Of a DNA stretch of 64,000 bases, positions 26,169-39,884 are shown piece by piece (position 1 is the first letter of the stretch; each line of letters starts with the position of its first letter). The notes below the pieces were generated by a model. It was not told where the DNA came from. It ran no database searches and saw only the letters and a program-made list of their open reading frames with translations. Made by a program: the position numbers and the translations under genes. The DNA comes from Chrysomallon squamiferum (taxonomy: Eukaryota; Mollusca; Gastropoda; Neomphalida; Peltospiridae), in the NCBI GenBank assembly GCA_012295275.1, contig CM022670.1:29403938-29467937 (forward strand). Reading direction: 5' to 3'.

Positions 26169-26979
26169 TATTCACATTAACTTGCATATTAAAAGCCATC
26201 AGTTAAATATTGGGAAATGTATGTGCAATATTTTCCTCACTGCTGCTAATGATATTCCAAAGTTTAAAAAATGATATTGCAATTCAGTTTTTCATCGTCA
26301 TACAAGTAGACCTGACATATGTTCATTTCATCATTGTGACTTTACTTGGCCACTTACAATGAGCTAATTTGTTATACTGTTTGTGTGATAACTTATTTCA
26401 ATAGCAGTGTGAATTCCAAAAATAGTGCACATACAAAATACATTTCAGAGTAATTAAAAACAGATAATAAAGTAACAACTTTTAATAGTATTATATTACT
26501 GATAAGATCTTGCAAAGAATTCCTTTATTTCCAATAAATGTATACATTATTTCTTTACAATTTTTTTTTATTTCTACAAATATTTTTGAGAATAACCTGA
26601 ATACTAAAATAACAGTGCAGAATATTAAGCTTTCATTAAACGTGTGTCCTTACATAATTCTCATCTTATTTTATAGATTTGTATTTATCGTGAATGAGAA
26701 AAATAATTTTAGGTTTTGAAATGTGAACATTTTTGTTAGGATCTGATTGAAATATCTTTCTCTCTCTTAATATCAATTTCATCCCCAATAATTTCTCTCC
26801 TCTCACAGGATAGCAAAGTCAGCAATAATTAAGTGGTAAAAAACTAATTTGTTTCAACTGCCAACAAACCAGAAATAATTCATTTCTCTTCTTTCAACTT
26901 GAATGCAGAGCATGTCAGAACACAATCTTCGATTAAATTATGTATTTGGCTGCCTTAAAGTTTTCCTCAATGTATGGAT

Positions 26980-29200
26980 TCACTTTGCTGTGACAAACTG
27001 ATGTTGCAGTTCAGATATACTGACAGACTGCCCTGCTTTTTCATCATAATCATACCACTCCTGGAATTTTAAAAGCAAAAAAAAAACAACAACAAAGAAG
27101 TGAATAAAAAAATAATAATAAAAAAATTAAAATAAAGCAGAAGACCCATCAGTTATTCATATTGAGAGAGAGAGAGAGAGAGTTGTGCAAAAAATTGTTC
27201 TTTGGCTGCAAGTAATTATCTGAAATGATTAAAATCAATTTTTCTGAACAGACAGAGACACACAAAATAATAATAAAAAGTACATCTATATATCACAATA
27301 ATATATTTACACAAACCTTTTCATTCAAATCAATATCATTAAATTTTGTTTCAGACTCTTCACCCATGACACTCCAGCCAATCTGAAACAAAGGTAATAT
27401 TTAAATGTTTTTCATTAATAGACATATCTCAACTGAAAAAACTTAAAATATATTTATGTCAGTGTTAGCTTTTGGAAATGATTAGATCTCCAAAAAAAGA
27501 TTAGCAGTTTGTTAGTTTTCACTTCTGTCACAGATACTGTTATATATAAAAAGAGTTAATTAGGTGAAATCTTCTTGCATATATGATTAAAAACTAACAC
27601 ATTCCTTGCATTTTTATATATTTTTATATTTTTATAATTTAGTTATATCTGACATTAACATGTACGTATAGCCGAGCAAAAAAGTTGTTTACTTTTTATC
27701 TATTTTTTTTTATTTTTGTTTTTAGCAAAATTATTTTAGCAGTTTTGTGCTTATAAACAAAATAATTATACGAGAAGGAAAGAAACTAGATGCATCTAAG
27801 AAGGCATTCTAAGAGTCAAACATTTAATGTTATGTTTTGTTACATAAAGTACCCTAGGTGAAAAGTCTGTTGGTTCCACACCACGACAGTCAAATGTGAC
27901 AATTGTCTTAAATTTGCCTGCGTTTTCTGCATTGTACTCTGAGACTGAGACTGGAATTATGTCTGCAGTAAAATCAAAACATCTGTTAATAAATTATAAA
28001 ATGACTCATATATATTTTAAAAATTAGTTTTAAATTCAATAAAATAAAAAATAAATTACACAAAAAGAATGCCAAATTAAAAAACCTGTAACTAATACTA
28101 ACATTATTTTGTTTTCAGATATAAAATCAGTACTGTGTAGAAAATAAACAATATAAACAAACACAGTTTGTGTCACACTCACACACACACACACACACAT
28201 TTATATAGCAACTTTTCCATACTAAATAAGTTCAAGGCTGCTTTACAGTGTAAACTAATAAACTAAAATATAAAAAGACGTGGACATGAACATATTAAAA
28301 TAAATGTAAACATAATGATGAACATGTTAATATGATGATAAAGATAAAGTTATAAAGGACAAAATGATTTGAATTTAAAGACTATTTTTTTTTTGTGGAG
28401 AACATAAAGTCACATCTTTAGAAAAGACAATAAATTTGTTTAACAATACATTTCATATGTAATAATAATAATAATATCTGAAAATCATCAAAAAAATTTG
28501 TACTTACCAATGGAATTTTCTCTTTTACAGAGTTTGCATTTGAGCACAACACTGGCATGACCCCTACCACCAGTTAGTGGTGAACTTTCCTGTAAAATAT
28601 CGTAAACCCAAATTATTCAGGTATTTATAATCTAAATACCTTTGAATGAAGAACAGGTTTAAAAACTGTCTGAAACTTTCTTGACAAAGTGCTTCTACAA
28701 TTCACATTTTAATGTCTTATAATTATTTTGTAGAAATTCTTACAAATGTAAAAAGAAAAAACAAAATGTCTGGGTTAAGATTCAGCAAAGGTAAATCAAC
28801 ATGCAGAATATGTTACTATTATCAGCATCTGGAAAACTGGTGGCCAAGTGACCATCTATCTAGTCTATATGTCTGTATGTCTATCTACACTTGTTATTTA
28901 AACATTTACAATATAAAATTGCATAATCCACACATATATATGTGCAGGTGTGTGTGTGAGTATCTATCTATCTATCTATCTATATATATATATAAAAGAG
29001 ATTTAATATTCCTTTTGTAACAAATTAAAAAGAATACTAAATGAATTTCTAATTCTTCTTCTTTGTTGTAAATTATTCAACAATGTTGGCAGTGTATTAT
29101 TATTATTATTCATATATGTAGCAATGGCAGAAATTATGTGCAGTATCTAGTTCTGCTATAAAATTTTAACATGATATAATGAACGAAATATAACTTAAAA

Positions 29201-29232
<32 letters not shown>

Positions 29233-29320
29233 AATAAATAATTAAGTTGTTTCAACTCACAGTTTGAGTGCAGTAAATAAATTCACGTGTTTCTTCACCA
29301 CAGTTGAGACATTTAAGCTG

Positions 29321-29352
<32 letters not shown>

Positions 29353-31066
29353 TCACACTCACACTTAAACTTCTAGAAAATTTGAGTTTGAAAAATGGTA
29401 CTTCCTGAACATTGTTAGTTATATTCCATCATCTTGTGAATAATTTGAAGAGTTAACAAAGTAATTTTACTCATACTTTCGTTTTTAGCCTTCCAACATT
29501 GACTGCCATGGTTTGTGACAAAAGTGGTCTCTGCGCTGCAGTGAAATGTCATTAATTCTTGTGACCTGCAATCACTTCTGATTCACTCATTGATATTTCT
29601 GCTTTGTCATATTTTCAGACAAAACAAACATCACTACATAGTATATGTATTGAGCTTCACCAGTGTATTAATTTCTTGACATGTTTTCTTGGATAAACAA
29701 TAGGGAATCAAGAGGCAAGCTTTCTGTTTTAAAATGATCATCATATGACTAAGTTAAATGTGCGTTTTAAAATCCTGATATGCTTATATCAGGATTTTAT
29801 AACCTCATTTAACTAAGTTACAGGTTATGCGCTTCTTTCACAGTCTGCCAAATTTCAGACAATCAGCTGTTGCTGCTGATGTCTGAAAAGTTTGGTATTT
29901 TGTTTGATTTAGTAACTATGTGGCATAATATTCCAATTTAAAATAAAATTTTCTTTCTGATAAAGATGTTGATTATGAAGACAGTTCTTAGCAACATAGA
30001 TTTTATGAATTTTTTGATATCTAGATAATGAAGTCATAGGGCAAATTAAAGTCAATTAATGTTATTGACAAAAAAACAATAAAAAAACAAAATAAATAAA
30101 TGTTAGCAAAAAAACTTGAAAATGAAAAAATTATATAATTCATCAGTCTTGAAAAATGATCTTTTTGTATACTCAATACTGGTTTAATTTCCATGGAATT
30201 TTTTAGAATTAACACATAAGGTTCTGTTGAATTAAATAGTGCAATTCATTATTAAATCCATGAGTGTTAAAAATGCTGTACAGCTCTAGAACTCATTTAA
30301 AACTTCATTTAGATATATAATAAATGCCATATTAGTTTGAAACTATGTGATATTCAGTATTTATGTTGCTAAATAAGGAAATGACAGTTTTTTTCATAAG
30401 ATTCTGAAGGAAAAATAACGACTAATTTTATTCATATAAAAATTCGTAACTTCTTTTCATATCAGTGATATATTGGTGCCATTATAATTTGCTTTTTTTT
30501 TTTGGGGGGGGGCTATTTCTTATTTTCTATAACTTTATAGTTTTGAACATTTTGTGACACACCTGCAAATGGTTACTAAGTAATTACTTAATATCCGATT
30601 TTCTTTGCACACAATCATGACAATGTTATGCATAATAAACAAAAATAGCCCTGTATGATTTAGTACTATTAAGAACAAAAATGTACTCAAGAATATTCGT
30701 CTAATTTAGTCTGTCAGTAAAGCTCAGGCCAAATCACCTGTTACAGAGTAAAAAACATGGAATATCTTTAATACTATAGTAGCATTACAGTCATCTCCCT
30801 TAATCATACCTTTAGATACCATCTGAAGTCCTCATCCTCAGGTTTTAGACAAGTGAGGTTTTCTAGCTGAGCTGATATTTGGAGATCAATTTTCTGAAAC
30901 AAAAGGAAAAACAAAGACAATGATAGTACAATATCCTTTAAAAAAAAACAAAAAAACAACAACAACAAAATCCCCCACAAAAACAACTAAAAACTAGTTA
31001 AACATGGACCATGTTTTATTCTGTATCGTTAATTCCTCCTTGAAAAAGAAAAGTAACCTGTTTCAT
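26980..31066 (-). CDS. CZIB: CXXC motif zinc-binding protein (C1orf123/UPF0587)
   Basis: Small zinc-binding protein conserved across eukaryotes; its biochemical role is poorly known. Seven minus-strand exons join in frame: 31058-31066, 30810-30893, 29261-29317, 28508-28589, 27853-27962, 27317-27382 and 26980-27060, giving 162 residues (human 160). Recognisable blocks are [11 protein letters not shown], then the first zinc knuckle in [28 protein letters not shown] with the second [24 protein letters not shown], and the tail [19 protein letters not shown]. The first exon (ATG AAA CAG before a GTTACT donor) is inferred because it keeps the frame and gives the expected length; its donor is weak. 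Exons 2-7 are secure. A large inverted repeat lies immediately upstream. Confidence 0.9.
28961..28994. repeat. (TCTA)n(TA)n microsatellite in a CZIB intron
   Basis: A run of TCTA units continues into TA repeats. Confidence 0.9.
29750..29815. repeat. Inverted repeat (hairpin) in CZIB intron 2
   Basis: Perfect arms AAAATCCTGATAT (29769-29781) and ATATCAGGATTTT (29786-29798) flank a 4-base loop. An outer pair, GTTAAATG and CATTTAAC, extends the stem after a small internal loop. Confidence 0.7.
29853..29888. repeat. Second hairpin in CZIB intron 2
   Basis: TTTCAGACAATCAGC (29853-29867) pairs with GCTGATGTCTGAAA (29875-29888) with one unpaired base and a 7-base loop. CCAAA and TTTGG outside can extend it. 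Confidence 0.65.
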
Positions 31067-31210
31067 AAATGACGGAAATTGTGACTATTCGTTCGTCATC
31101 GGTTTTCGGCGGAATACATAAAGCTTCGATAATTCTATCACTTCATTTAGCAGTTAAAAATGTTAAAAAGGAGAGATATAAAAAGGAGAGTTTTAGCAAC
31201 TTTCGGGCAA

Positions 31211-31560
31211 TTATTTTCAAAATTTATATTACTTTAAATTAATATTTCAGAAATTATAAATAATGTAAATTAATAAATAATAAAAAATAAACATTTCTTT
31301 CTACGTTTATTTTCCAGGCCTCTGTCGGAGGTTCTTACGATATTTTGTCTAGAATAAAATAATCATCGTCGATGCACGATATCTGAAGCAGTTGTCGCCA
31401 TATTGATTTATATCATTTTAACGATAAATTAATTTCTTTACAAATAAAATAAAGTTAGAAACAAATGTTTATTTTTGTTATTTATTAATTTAAAAATTTA
31501 AATAATTATTCACAATTTCTGAAATATAAATTTAAAAGTAATATAATTTTTGAAAATAAA
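31211..31560. repeat. Large inverted repeat upstream of CZIB
   Basis: The left arm (about 31211-31315) and right arm (about 31443-31560) are reverse complements at roughly 80-85% by eye. They share TTTCAGAAATT, AATTAATAAATAA and AAATAAACATTT blocks. The 127-bp spacer is more GC-rich. It resembles a foldback element or a degraded MITE; no target duplication is clear. Confidence 0.7.
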
Positions 31561-34113
31561 CACGCATGTAAAAAGCCTCCATCATAGAGTCTATGAATTT
31601 TGTTTCTGGCGTCATCGCTTCCGCGAACTAAATAAGATGTTGCGGTTCGGACATGTCAGAGTATTTTATCCCGGGATTATACTTTGAATAAGAGAAAACC
31701 TCTGTAAGCTAAACATTTCTTTACAGGCTAAAAGTGTAAATTAACAATGACTGGTTCTGTCAGACTATTTAAAGTATTATAAGATTCAAATTTAAAATAA
31801 TATACTTCGACAAGCATGTTATCACAAAACGCTACTGATAAAGAAAAATAATCGACGAGGAAGTGTGTTTGTGTGTGGTAGTGGGATGGGGTGGCAGGTT
31901 CTGGATGTGCGTACGTGCAACACTAAATATTTTCATTACAAAATAGATCTGTTCATTCTTGATTTAGTAGGTTTTCTTTTTTCTCTGTATACCTTCCATA
32001 ATTATCTCCCTTCCTTAGACTTAGGCACTATATATTACTATGTTTTTATTTGATTATGTGGGCGACTGAAAGGAGGCGTGGGTATCTATGCGTGCATATG
32101 TATGAATGACGTGTGTGCCTGTGCATGAAAGAAAGAATGGGTGCGTGTTTTTGTGTTAAAGAGAGTGTGCTTTTGTAATCGTACGTGTGTTAGAGAGTGG
32201 ACACGTATGCGAAAGTGAAATGAGGAGTGGGAATATATGTTTGTATGTGTATGAATGTGGGGTATATGTCCGAGAGAGAGGTTGGGTATGTCTGTTGCGG
32301 TGTGGGTATACATGCGAAAGTGAAAGGATTTTCAAATGATTTCTCTATGTCATATATTTTGAACAAAGTTATATCACCAAGTAATCGTCAATAAAACTAT
32401 TTCATAATTAATTTAAATAAAATAAGTATTTTCTAGTACCTAAAATGCAGCGACAAGGAGTCACCTGGTGAGTGATGACACCCGCACCTCAGTGTGGCTA
32501 ATACGGGAACTCATACTTGAAAATGAGCTACCGAGGGACTGTTCACCTTAGGTACAGAACAAAAATAGCTGAAGTATAGATGTGTGTATGTTTGCACATA
32601 GTGTTTTGTTCGTAATGTTTTATTTACGCAGATATATGTATTAGTGTCGGAAATCATATTTTATTATTCATAAAAAAATAAAAAATAAAAAAATATAAAA
32701 TAATGATAAAAAAAAAAACTAGATGGTATATAAATGAATAAATAAATAATAATGGAGAAAAATGAAAGAAGAAAAAAAAGCAGAAAAAGTAAGAAGTATA
32801 AAATGAAATGGTTGATTTTAATATTTAAAACATTTGAATGAAATGAATGAGAAATACGTTTATTTTATGTTAACTTGGAAAACCGAAGAATGGTTACTAC
32901 AAAAAAAAAAAGGTGATAAAGTCAGAAATAGAGCAAGGAATTACTAACTCTGTTAGTTTTTATGTACATAACCTAAATTGCGAAACTGATAAATCAGGAA
33001 TTAAAAACAACATTTTTGTTTTAAACAGAAACTACAAACATTGTTTACACCTCAAATTTTACGACTGCTATAAAATTTACATGAGTTTATGAAAACTTCA
33101 CTTTTGTTACTATGTGATTTTATTATACATTTTGAAATATTTTCATTTTAATTTTGTTATATATTTATAACTCTCGGTTTTACAGAACTCGGATACGGAC
33201 GTGTAAATAGCAAATATTTGTGAGTGCAGCGGTAACACAGTGTTTCCTCAAAATATCGTCATTTTTATTATTATTATTATTACTAAAATACTTTTGTGAC
33301 TAGAAATGACTTCTGTGGCTTAAAGAGGAAGTGTGTGAAAAGAAAAAAGGTGCATCTTGGTCTTCGTCAGAAGTTAGTCGTTAGAACTTGATGTACGGGC
33401 GTTTCTGTATATTATTCTTACACTATCCTATTACTGTGTTATGTACTAAAATTTAATGGTTCGGTAAACTTTACGGTTAATGTTTTCTTTAGCGATTTTC
33501 CTGACAGTTGCTCCCAGTTGCTGGTTCGTGAATTCGAACAAAAATTAGCACTGCATGAACAGTAAATACACAATTAAAAATAAAGTAAAATAAATAATTA
33601 AATAAATATTAAAGCATGAATGAATGATTAAATGATAGCGCAGTTATTGACTTTACTTCAGCGGTATTATTATTATTCTTTTTATCCTTCTGATTGTTAA
33701 TTAATTATTATGAGCTGCGAGAAAAAATACTATTTAAATTTTAATTACCTTCACTTAATTGTATTGGTTATTTACAGGACTTATATAATTTTGTAATAAA
33801 CTATTTTCTCCTTGTATTGTTGGTTATAAAATCTGTACTGAATAAACCTGTTTGTTTGAATGTTTTGTTTATTAGATTTATTACTGGTAAATAAATATCT
33901 TATCTGAATAACCCTGTCAATCGTCTAAATTTGAGTACACATTGTTAATTTTATGCCGACGCCTTTAAATACGATCAATGTATACGATACAGAAGGTATT
34001 TTATATATGAAACACAGTATTAAAAAAAAAAAAAAAAAAAAACTAGGAAACTTTTCTGTTTTTATCTAAAATGTAGCGAAAATGAACGACAGTTTTAATT
34101 ATGAATAACACTC
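31561..34113. other. Non-coding interval between CZIB and the minisatellite
   Basis: AT-rich sequence with a GT-rich purine tract at about 31860-32330, A runs (for example 34022-34041) and no supported exon or RNA gene. Confidence 0.5.
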
Positions 34114-37100
34114 ACTATTCTGTCACAGTTATAGCAGCTCTGTGACTATTCTGTCTCATTTCTAGCAGTACTTCTCTACTCTATAGCTCTGTGACTATTC
34201 TGTCACAGTTCTAGCAGCTCTGTGACTATTCTGTCACAGTTCTAGCAGCTCTGTGACTATTCTGTCTCAGTTCTAGCAGTACTGCTCTACTCTATAGCTA
34301 TGTCGCTATTGTGTCACTGATCTAGCAGTACTGCTCTTCTCTATAGCTCTGTGACTATTCTGTCTCATTTCTAGCAGTACTGCTCTACTCTATAGCTATG
34401 TCGCTATTGTGTCACTGATCTAGCAGTACTGCTCTTCTCTATAGCTCTGTGACTATTCTGTCTCATTTCTAGCAGTACTGCTCTACTCTATAGCTATGTC
34501 GCTATTGTGTCACTGATCTAGCAGTACTGCTCTTCTCTATAGCTCTGTGACTATTCTGTCTCATTTCTAGCAGTACTGCTCTACTCTATAGCTATATGAC
34601 TATTCTGTCTCATTTCTAGCAGTACTGCTCTACTCTATAGCTATGTCGCTATTGTGTCACTGATCTAGCAGTACTGCTCTACTCTATAGCTCTGTGACTA
34701 TTCTGTCTCATTTCTAGCAGTACTGCTCTACTCTATAGCTATGTCGCTATTGTGTCACTGATCTAGCAGTACTGTTCTACTCTATAGCTCTGTGACTATT
34801 CTGTCTCATTTCTAGCAGTACTTCTCTACTCTATAGCTCTGTGACTATTCTGTGTCATTTCTAGCAGTACTGCTCTACTCTATAGCTATGTGACTATTCT
34901 GTCACTGATCTAGCAGTACTGTTCTACTCTATAGCTCTGTGACTATTCTGTCTCATTTCTAGCAGTACTTCTCTACTCTATAGCTCTGTGACTATTCTGT
35001 GTCATTTCTAGCAGTACTGCTCTACTCTATAGCTATGTCGCTATTGTGTCACTGATCTAGCAGTACTGTTCTACTCTATAGCTCTGTGACTATTCTGTCT
35101 CATTTCTAGCAGTACTTCTCTACTCTATAGCTCTGTGACTATTCTGTCTCATTTCTAGCAGTACTGCTCTTCTCTATAGCTCTGTGACTATTCTGTCTCA
35201 GTTCTAGCAGTACTGCTCTACTCTATAGCTCTGTGACTATTCTGTCTCATTTCTAGCAGTACTTCTCTATTCTATAGCTCTGTCGCTATTGTGTCACTGA
35301 TCTAGCAGTACTGCTCTTCTCTATAGCTCTGTGACTATTCTGTCTCAGTTCTAGCAGTACTGCTCTACTCTATAGCTCTGTCGCTATTGTGTCACTGATC
35401 TAGCAGTACTGCTTTACTCTATAGCTCTGTGACTATTCTGTCTCAGTTCTAGCAGTACTGTTATACTCTATAGCTATGTCGCTATTGTGTCTTATTTCTA
35501 GCAGTACTGCTCTACTCTATAGCTCTGTGACTATTCTGTCTCAGTTCTAGCAGTACTGCTCTACTCTATAGCTATGTCGCTATTGTTCACTGATCTAGCA
35601 GTACTGCTTTACTCTATAGCTATGTCGCTATTGTTCACTGATCTAGCAGTACTGCTCTACTCTATAGCTCTATGACTATTCTGTCTCAGTTCTAGCAGTA
35701 CTGCTCTACTCTATAGCTATGTCGCTATTGTTCACTGATCTAGCAGTACTGCTCTACTCTATAGCTCTATGACTATTCTGTCTCAGTTCTAGCAGTACTG
35801 CTCTACTCTATAGCTCTGTGACTAATCTGTCTCATTTCTAGCAGTACTGCTCTACTCTATAGCTCTGTGACTATTCTGTCTCATTTCTAGCAGTACTGCT
35901 CTACTCTAAGGCTATGTCGCTATTGTTCACTGATCTAGCAGTACTGCTCTACTCTATAGCTCTGTGACTATTCTGTCTCATTTCTAGCAGTACTGCTCTA
36001 CTCTATAGCTATGTCGCTATTGTTCACTGATCTAGCAGTACTGCTCTACTCTACAGCTATGTCGCTATTGTTCACTGATCTAGCAGTACTGCTCTACTCT
36101 ATAGCTCTGTGACTATTCTGTCTCATTTCTAGCAGTACTGATCTTCTCTATAGCTCTGTGACTATTCTGTCTCAGTTCTAGCAGTACTGCTTTACTCTAT
36201 AGCTCTGTGACTATTCTGTCTCAGTTCTAGCAGTACTGTTATACTCTATAGTTATGTCGCTATTGTGTCTCATTTCTAGCAGTACTGCTCTACTCTATAG
36301 CTATGTCGCTATTGTGTCACTGATCTAGCAGTACTGCTCTACTCTATAGCTATGTCGCTATTGTTCACTGATCTAGCAGTACTGCTTTACTCTATAGCTC
36401 TGTGACTATTCTGTCTCAGTTCTAGCAGTACTGCTCTACTCTATAGCTATGTCGCTATTGTTCACTGATCTAGCAGTACTGCTTTACTCTATAGCTCTGT
36501 GACTATTCTGTCTCAGTTCTAGCAGTACTGCTCTACTCTATAGCTCTGTGACTAATCTGTCTCATTTCTAGCAGTACTGCTCTACTCTATAGCTCTGTGA
36601 CTATTCTGTCTCATTTCTAGCAGTACTGCTCTTCTCTATAGCTCTGTGACTATTCTGTCTCATTTCTAGCAGTACTGCTCTACTCTATAGCTATGTCGCT
36701 ATTGTTCACTGATCTAGCAGTACTGCTCTACTCTATAGCTATGTCGCTATTATTCACTGATCTAGCAGTACTGCTCTACTCTATAGCTCTGTGACTATTC
36801 TGTCTCAGTTCTAGCAGTACTGCTCTACTCTATAGCTCTGTGACTATTCTGTCTCAGTTCTAGCAGTACTGCTCTACTCTATAGCTCTGTGACTATTCTG
36901 TCTCAGTTCTAGCAGTGCTGCTTTACTCTATAGCTCTGTGACTATTCTGTCTCATTTCTAGCAGTGCTGCTCTACTCTATAGCTCTGTGACTATTCTGTC
37001 TCAGTTTTAGCAGTGCTGATATACTCTATAGCTCTGTGACTATTCTGTCTCAATTCTAGCAGTGCTGCTTTTCTGTACAGCTCTGTGACTATCTGTCTCA

Positions 37101-38303
37101 GTTCTAGCAGTACTGCTTTACTCTATAGCTCTGTGACTATTCTGTCTCATTTCTAGCAGTACTGCTTTTCTGTACAGCTCTGTGACTATTCTGTCTCAGT
37201 TCTAGCAGTACTGCTTTACTCTATAGCTCTGTGACTATTCTGTCTCATTTCTAGCAGTACTGTTATACTCTATAGCTATGTCGCTATTGTGTCACTGATC
37301 TAGCAGTATTGCTCTACTCTATAGCTCTGTGACTATTCTGTCTCAGTTCTAGCATTACTGCTTTACTCTATAGCTCTGTGACTATTCTGTCTCAGTTCTA
37401 GCAGTACTGCTCTACTCTATAGCTCTGTGACTATTCTGTCTCATTTCTAGCAGTACTGCTCTTCTCTATAGCTCTGTGACTATTCTGTCTCATTTCTAGC
37501 AGTACTGCTTTACTCTATAGCTCTGTGACTATTCTGTCTCAGTTCTAGCAGTACTGTTATACTCTATAGCTATGTCGCTATTGTGTCTTATTTCTAGCAG
37601 TACTGCTCTACTCTATAGCTATGTCGCTATTGTGTCACTGATCTAGCAGTACTGCTCTACTCTATAGCTCTGTGACTATTCTGTCTCAGTTCTAGCAGTA
37701 CTGCTCTACTCTATAGCTATGTCGCTATTGTTCACTGATCTAGCAGTACTGCTTTACTCTATAGCTCTATGACTATTCTGTCTCAGTTCTAGCAGTACTG
37801 CTTTACTCTATAGCTCTGTGACTATTCTGTCTCAGTTCTAGCAGTACTGCTCTACTCTATAGCTATGTCGCTATTGTTCACTGATCTAGCAGTACTGCTT
37901 TACTCTATAGCTCTGTGACTATTCTGTCTCAGTTCTAGCAGTACTGCTCTACTCTATAGCTATGTCGCTATTGTGTCACTGATTCTGTCTCATTTCTTCT
38001 ATAGCTCTGTGACTATTCTGTCTCATTTCTAGCAGTACTGTTATACTCTATAGCTCTGTGACTATTCTGTCTCATTTCTAGCAGTACTGCTCTACTCTAT
38101 AGCTCTGTGACTATTCTGTCTCAGTTCTAGCAGTACTGCTCTACTCTATAGCTCTGTGACTATTCTGTCTCAGTTCTAGCAGTACTGCTCTACTCTATAG
38201 CTCTGCGACTATTCTGTCTCAGTTCTAGCAGTACTGCTCTACTCTATAGCTCTGTGACTATTCTGTCTCAGTTCTAGCAGTACTGCTATACTCTATAACT
38301 CTG
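34114..38303. repeat. 49-bp minisatellite array, about 85 copies
   Basis: A 4.2-kb tandem array of a 48-49 bp unit. Two main variants are interspersed: one with CTCTGTGACTATTCTGTCTC and one with CTATGTCGCTATTGTGTCAC, often alternating. Most units carry the perfect 12-bp palindrome AGCAGTACTGCT. A few shortened 31-bp units lie at the left edge (34114-34255). It contains no reading frame of note. Confidence 0.95.
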
Positions 38304-38389
38304 AGGTGGGCGTGTCGAATTTATCTAATCACTGAGTTACAGCCCACACCCTTATTATTTAGTTACTGATCACCAACAAACAATTATTT

Positions 38390-38390
38390 A

Positions 38391-38425
<35 letters not shown>
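38390..38425. repeat. (AAT)n microsatellite
   Basis: An uninterrupted AAT run, followed by further degenerate AAT tracts and an ACT run near 38680-38722. Confidence 0.9.
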
Positions 38426-38426
<1 letters not shown>

Positions 38427-39124
38427 TAGTAATAATAATAATAACAGTAATGAAAACAACAATAAAAACAACAACTATAATAATAATAATAACTATAATA
38501 ATAATTATTATTATTAAATGCATATAGGTGTACTTCATATGATGAACATTAAAAATATTCAAAACTTAAGTTTAATTATGAATGACAACATTAACTTTTT
38601 AACATGTTTCAAAGGCTTAAGAATATAATCTGTTTAAGCCAGATATTTCTGCTACTGTTGCTGTAACTACTGATACTACACAAACTACTACTATTACTAC
38701 TACTACTACTACTACTACTACTATACTTACCGTTCACCAAACCGGATGTATTCTGGAATTTCTGTTGCTGTTATTGCTATATAATTATTTGAAATTGTTT
38801 TCTTAGAAAAGAAAGATGTATTTACATATTGCCGATACTAAATTATCATACAAAGAAATGGTAAGGTTAACAATGAATAATATTTAATTGACACTTAAGA
38901 AAAATATAAAATTGCAATTAATTATACGAGACTGTGTATGAATACATAAATAAAGGAATTTAAAAAAGAAGATTCGCCATCAAAAGAAAACAAAAAACAT
39001 TTCACAAGGGTTAGAAATGCAAATAGGAGAAGGAAGGAAAGAAATATTTAAATACTTTTTTAAGGGATGAATCAAAGCCTAAAGGTGTTCTAGAAATGCG
39101 ATAATAATGGAACAGATTTCCCCC

Positions 39125-39134
39125 CTTCTCTCTC

Positions 39135-39231
<97 letters not shown>
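39125..39231. repeat. (CT)n microsatellite
   Basis: About 105 bp of almost pure CT dinucleotide, ending in TATGTGTGTG, about 600 bp upstream of the copy A TATA box. Confidence 0.95.
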
Positions 39232-39233
<2 letters not shown>

Positions 39234-39788
39234 GTGTGTGTGTCAATTATAGTTAAAGAAAAATAATTTGTCTACTAAAATCCCATATGTTATATATGAT
39301 GCTATAAGTAAATAATTCTAATACAGCATTTGTTTTCGAGATTCACAGTGGCTACAATTTTAAGATGGAACAATAGCTGTTCTTTTGTTAAGCGACAAAA
39401 CTAATGAAGCAAATTAGACAACACTGAACATTTCTAAAGTAATTTCCTGCATAACCACGATAGCATCACAAAATTCACAATAATACGTAAATTTAATTAC
39501 GAATAACAATATCTACAATCCGGTTCAGAACGACATACACGATTGACAATGTCCGGAACCTATCTGTGTAAAATCTTATAGATAAGGCAAAGAGAGAAAG
39601 ATACAATGTAATACAAATGACCAGTAATTAATACCGTAGATATATAAATCAGCAATATTTCTATTTCATTGCAATAGAAAATAATACTTAATTGAAAATG
39701 GATGAAAATATTTTAATATAATAAATATAGGTATTGTACATTCAGAGGGGTTTTAATATAACATAGTGATTGTTTTTTTCTTCATTAT

Positions 39789-39884
39789 CTTTATTGAAAT
39801 ATTTTGATACTTATCCTGTGTTCAGAATGTATATAAACAGATTGCTGCTCCTTTACGAACCGTCAGAAGTTCATTACTTTCTTG
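39789..39884 (+). promoter_or_regulatory. Promoter cassette and 5' UTR exon of M4 copy A
   Basis: A conserved box TTTATTGAAATAT is followed by a TATA box (TATATAAA at 39830-39837). A short exon follows, ending ACTTTCTTG before the donor GTAAGTAG (39885). The same order and spacing occur at 44761 and 52330, ahead of the other M4 genes. Confidence 0.7.

Noticed and set aside
32086-32313. Minus-strand His/Thr-rich ORF
   Set aside because: It comes from a GT-rich simple-sequence tract, with no domain and no splice context.
34114-38303. CRISPR-like regular repeats
   Set aside because: There are no unique spacers, units abut directly, and the host is eukaryotic; it is a minisatellite. The same holds for 46365-46797.
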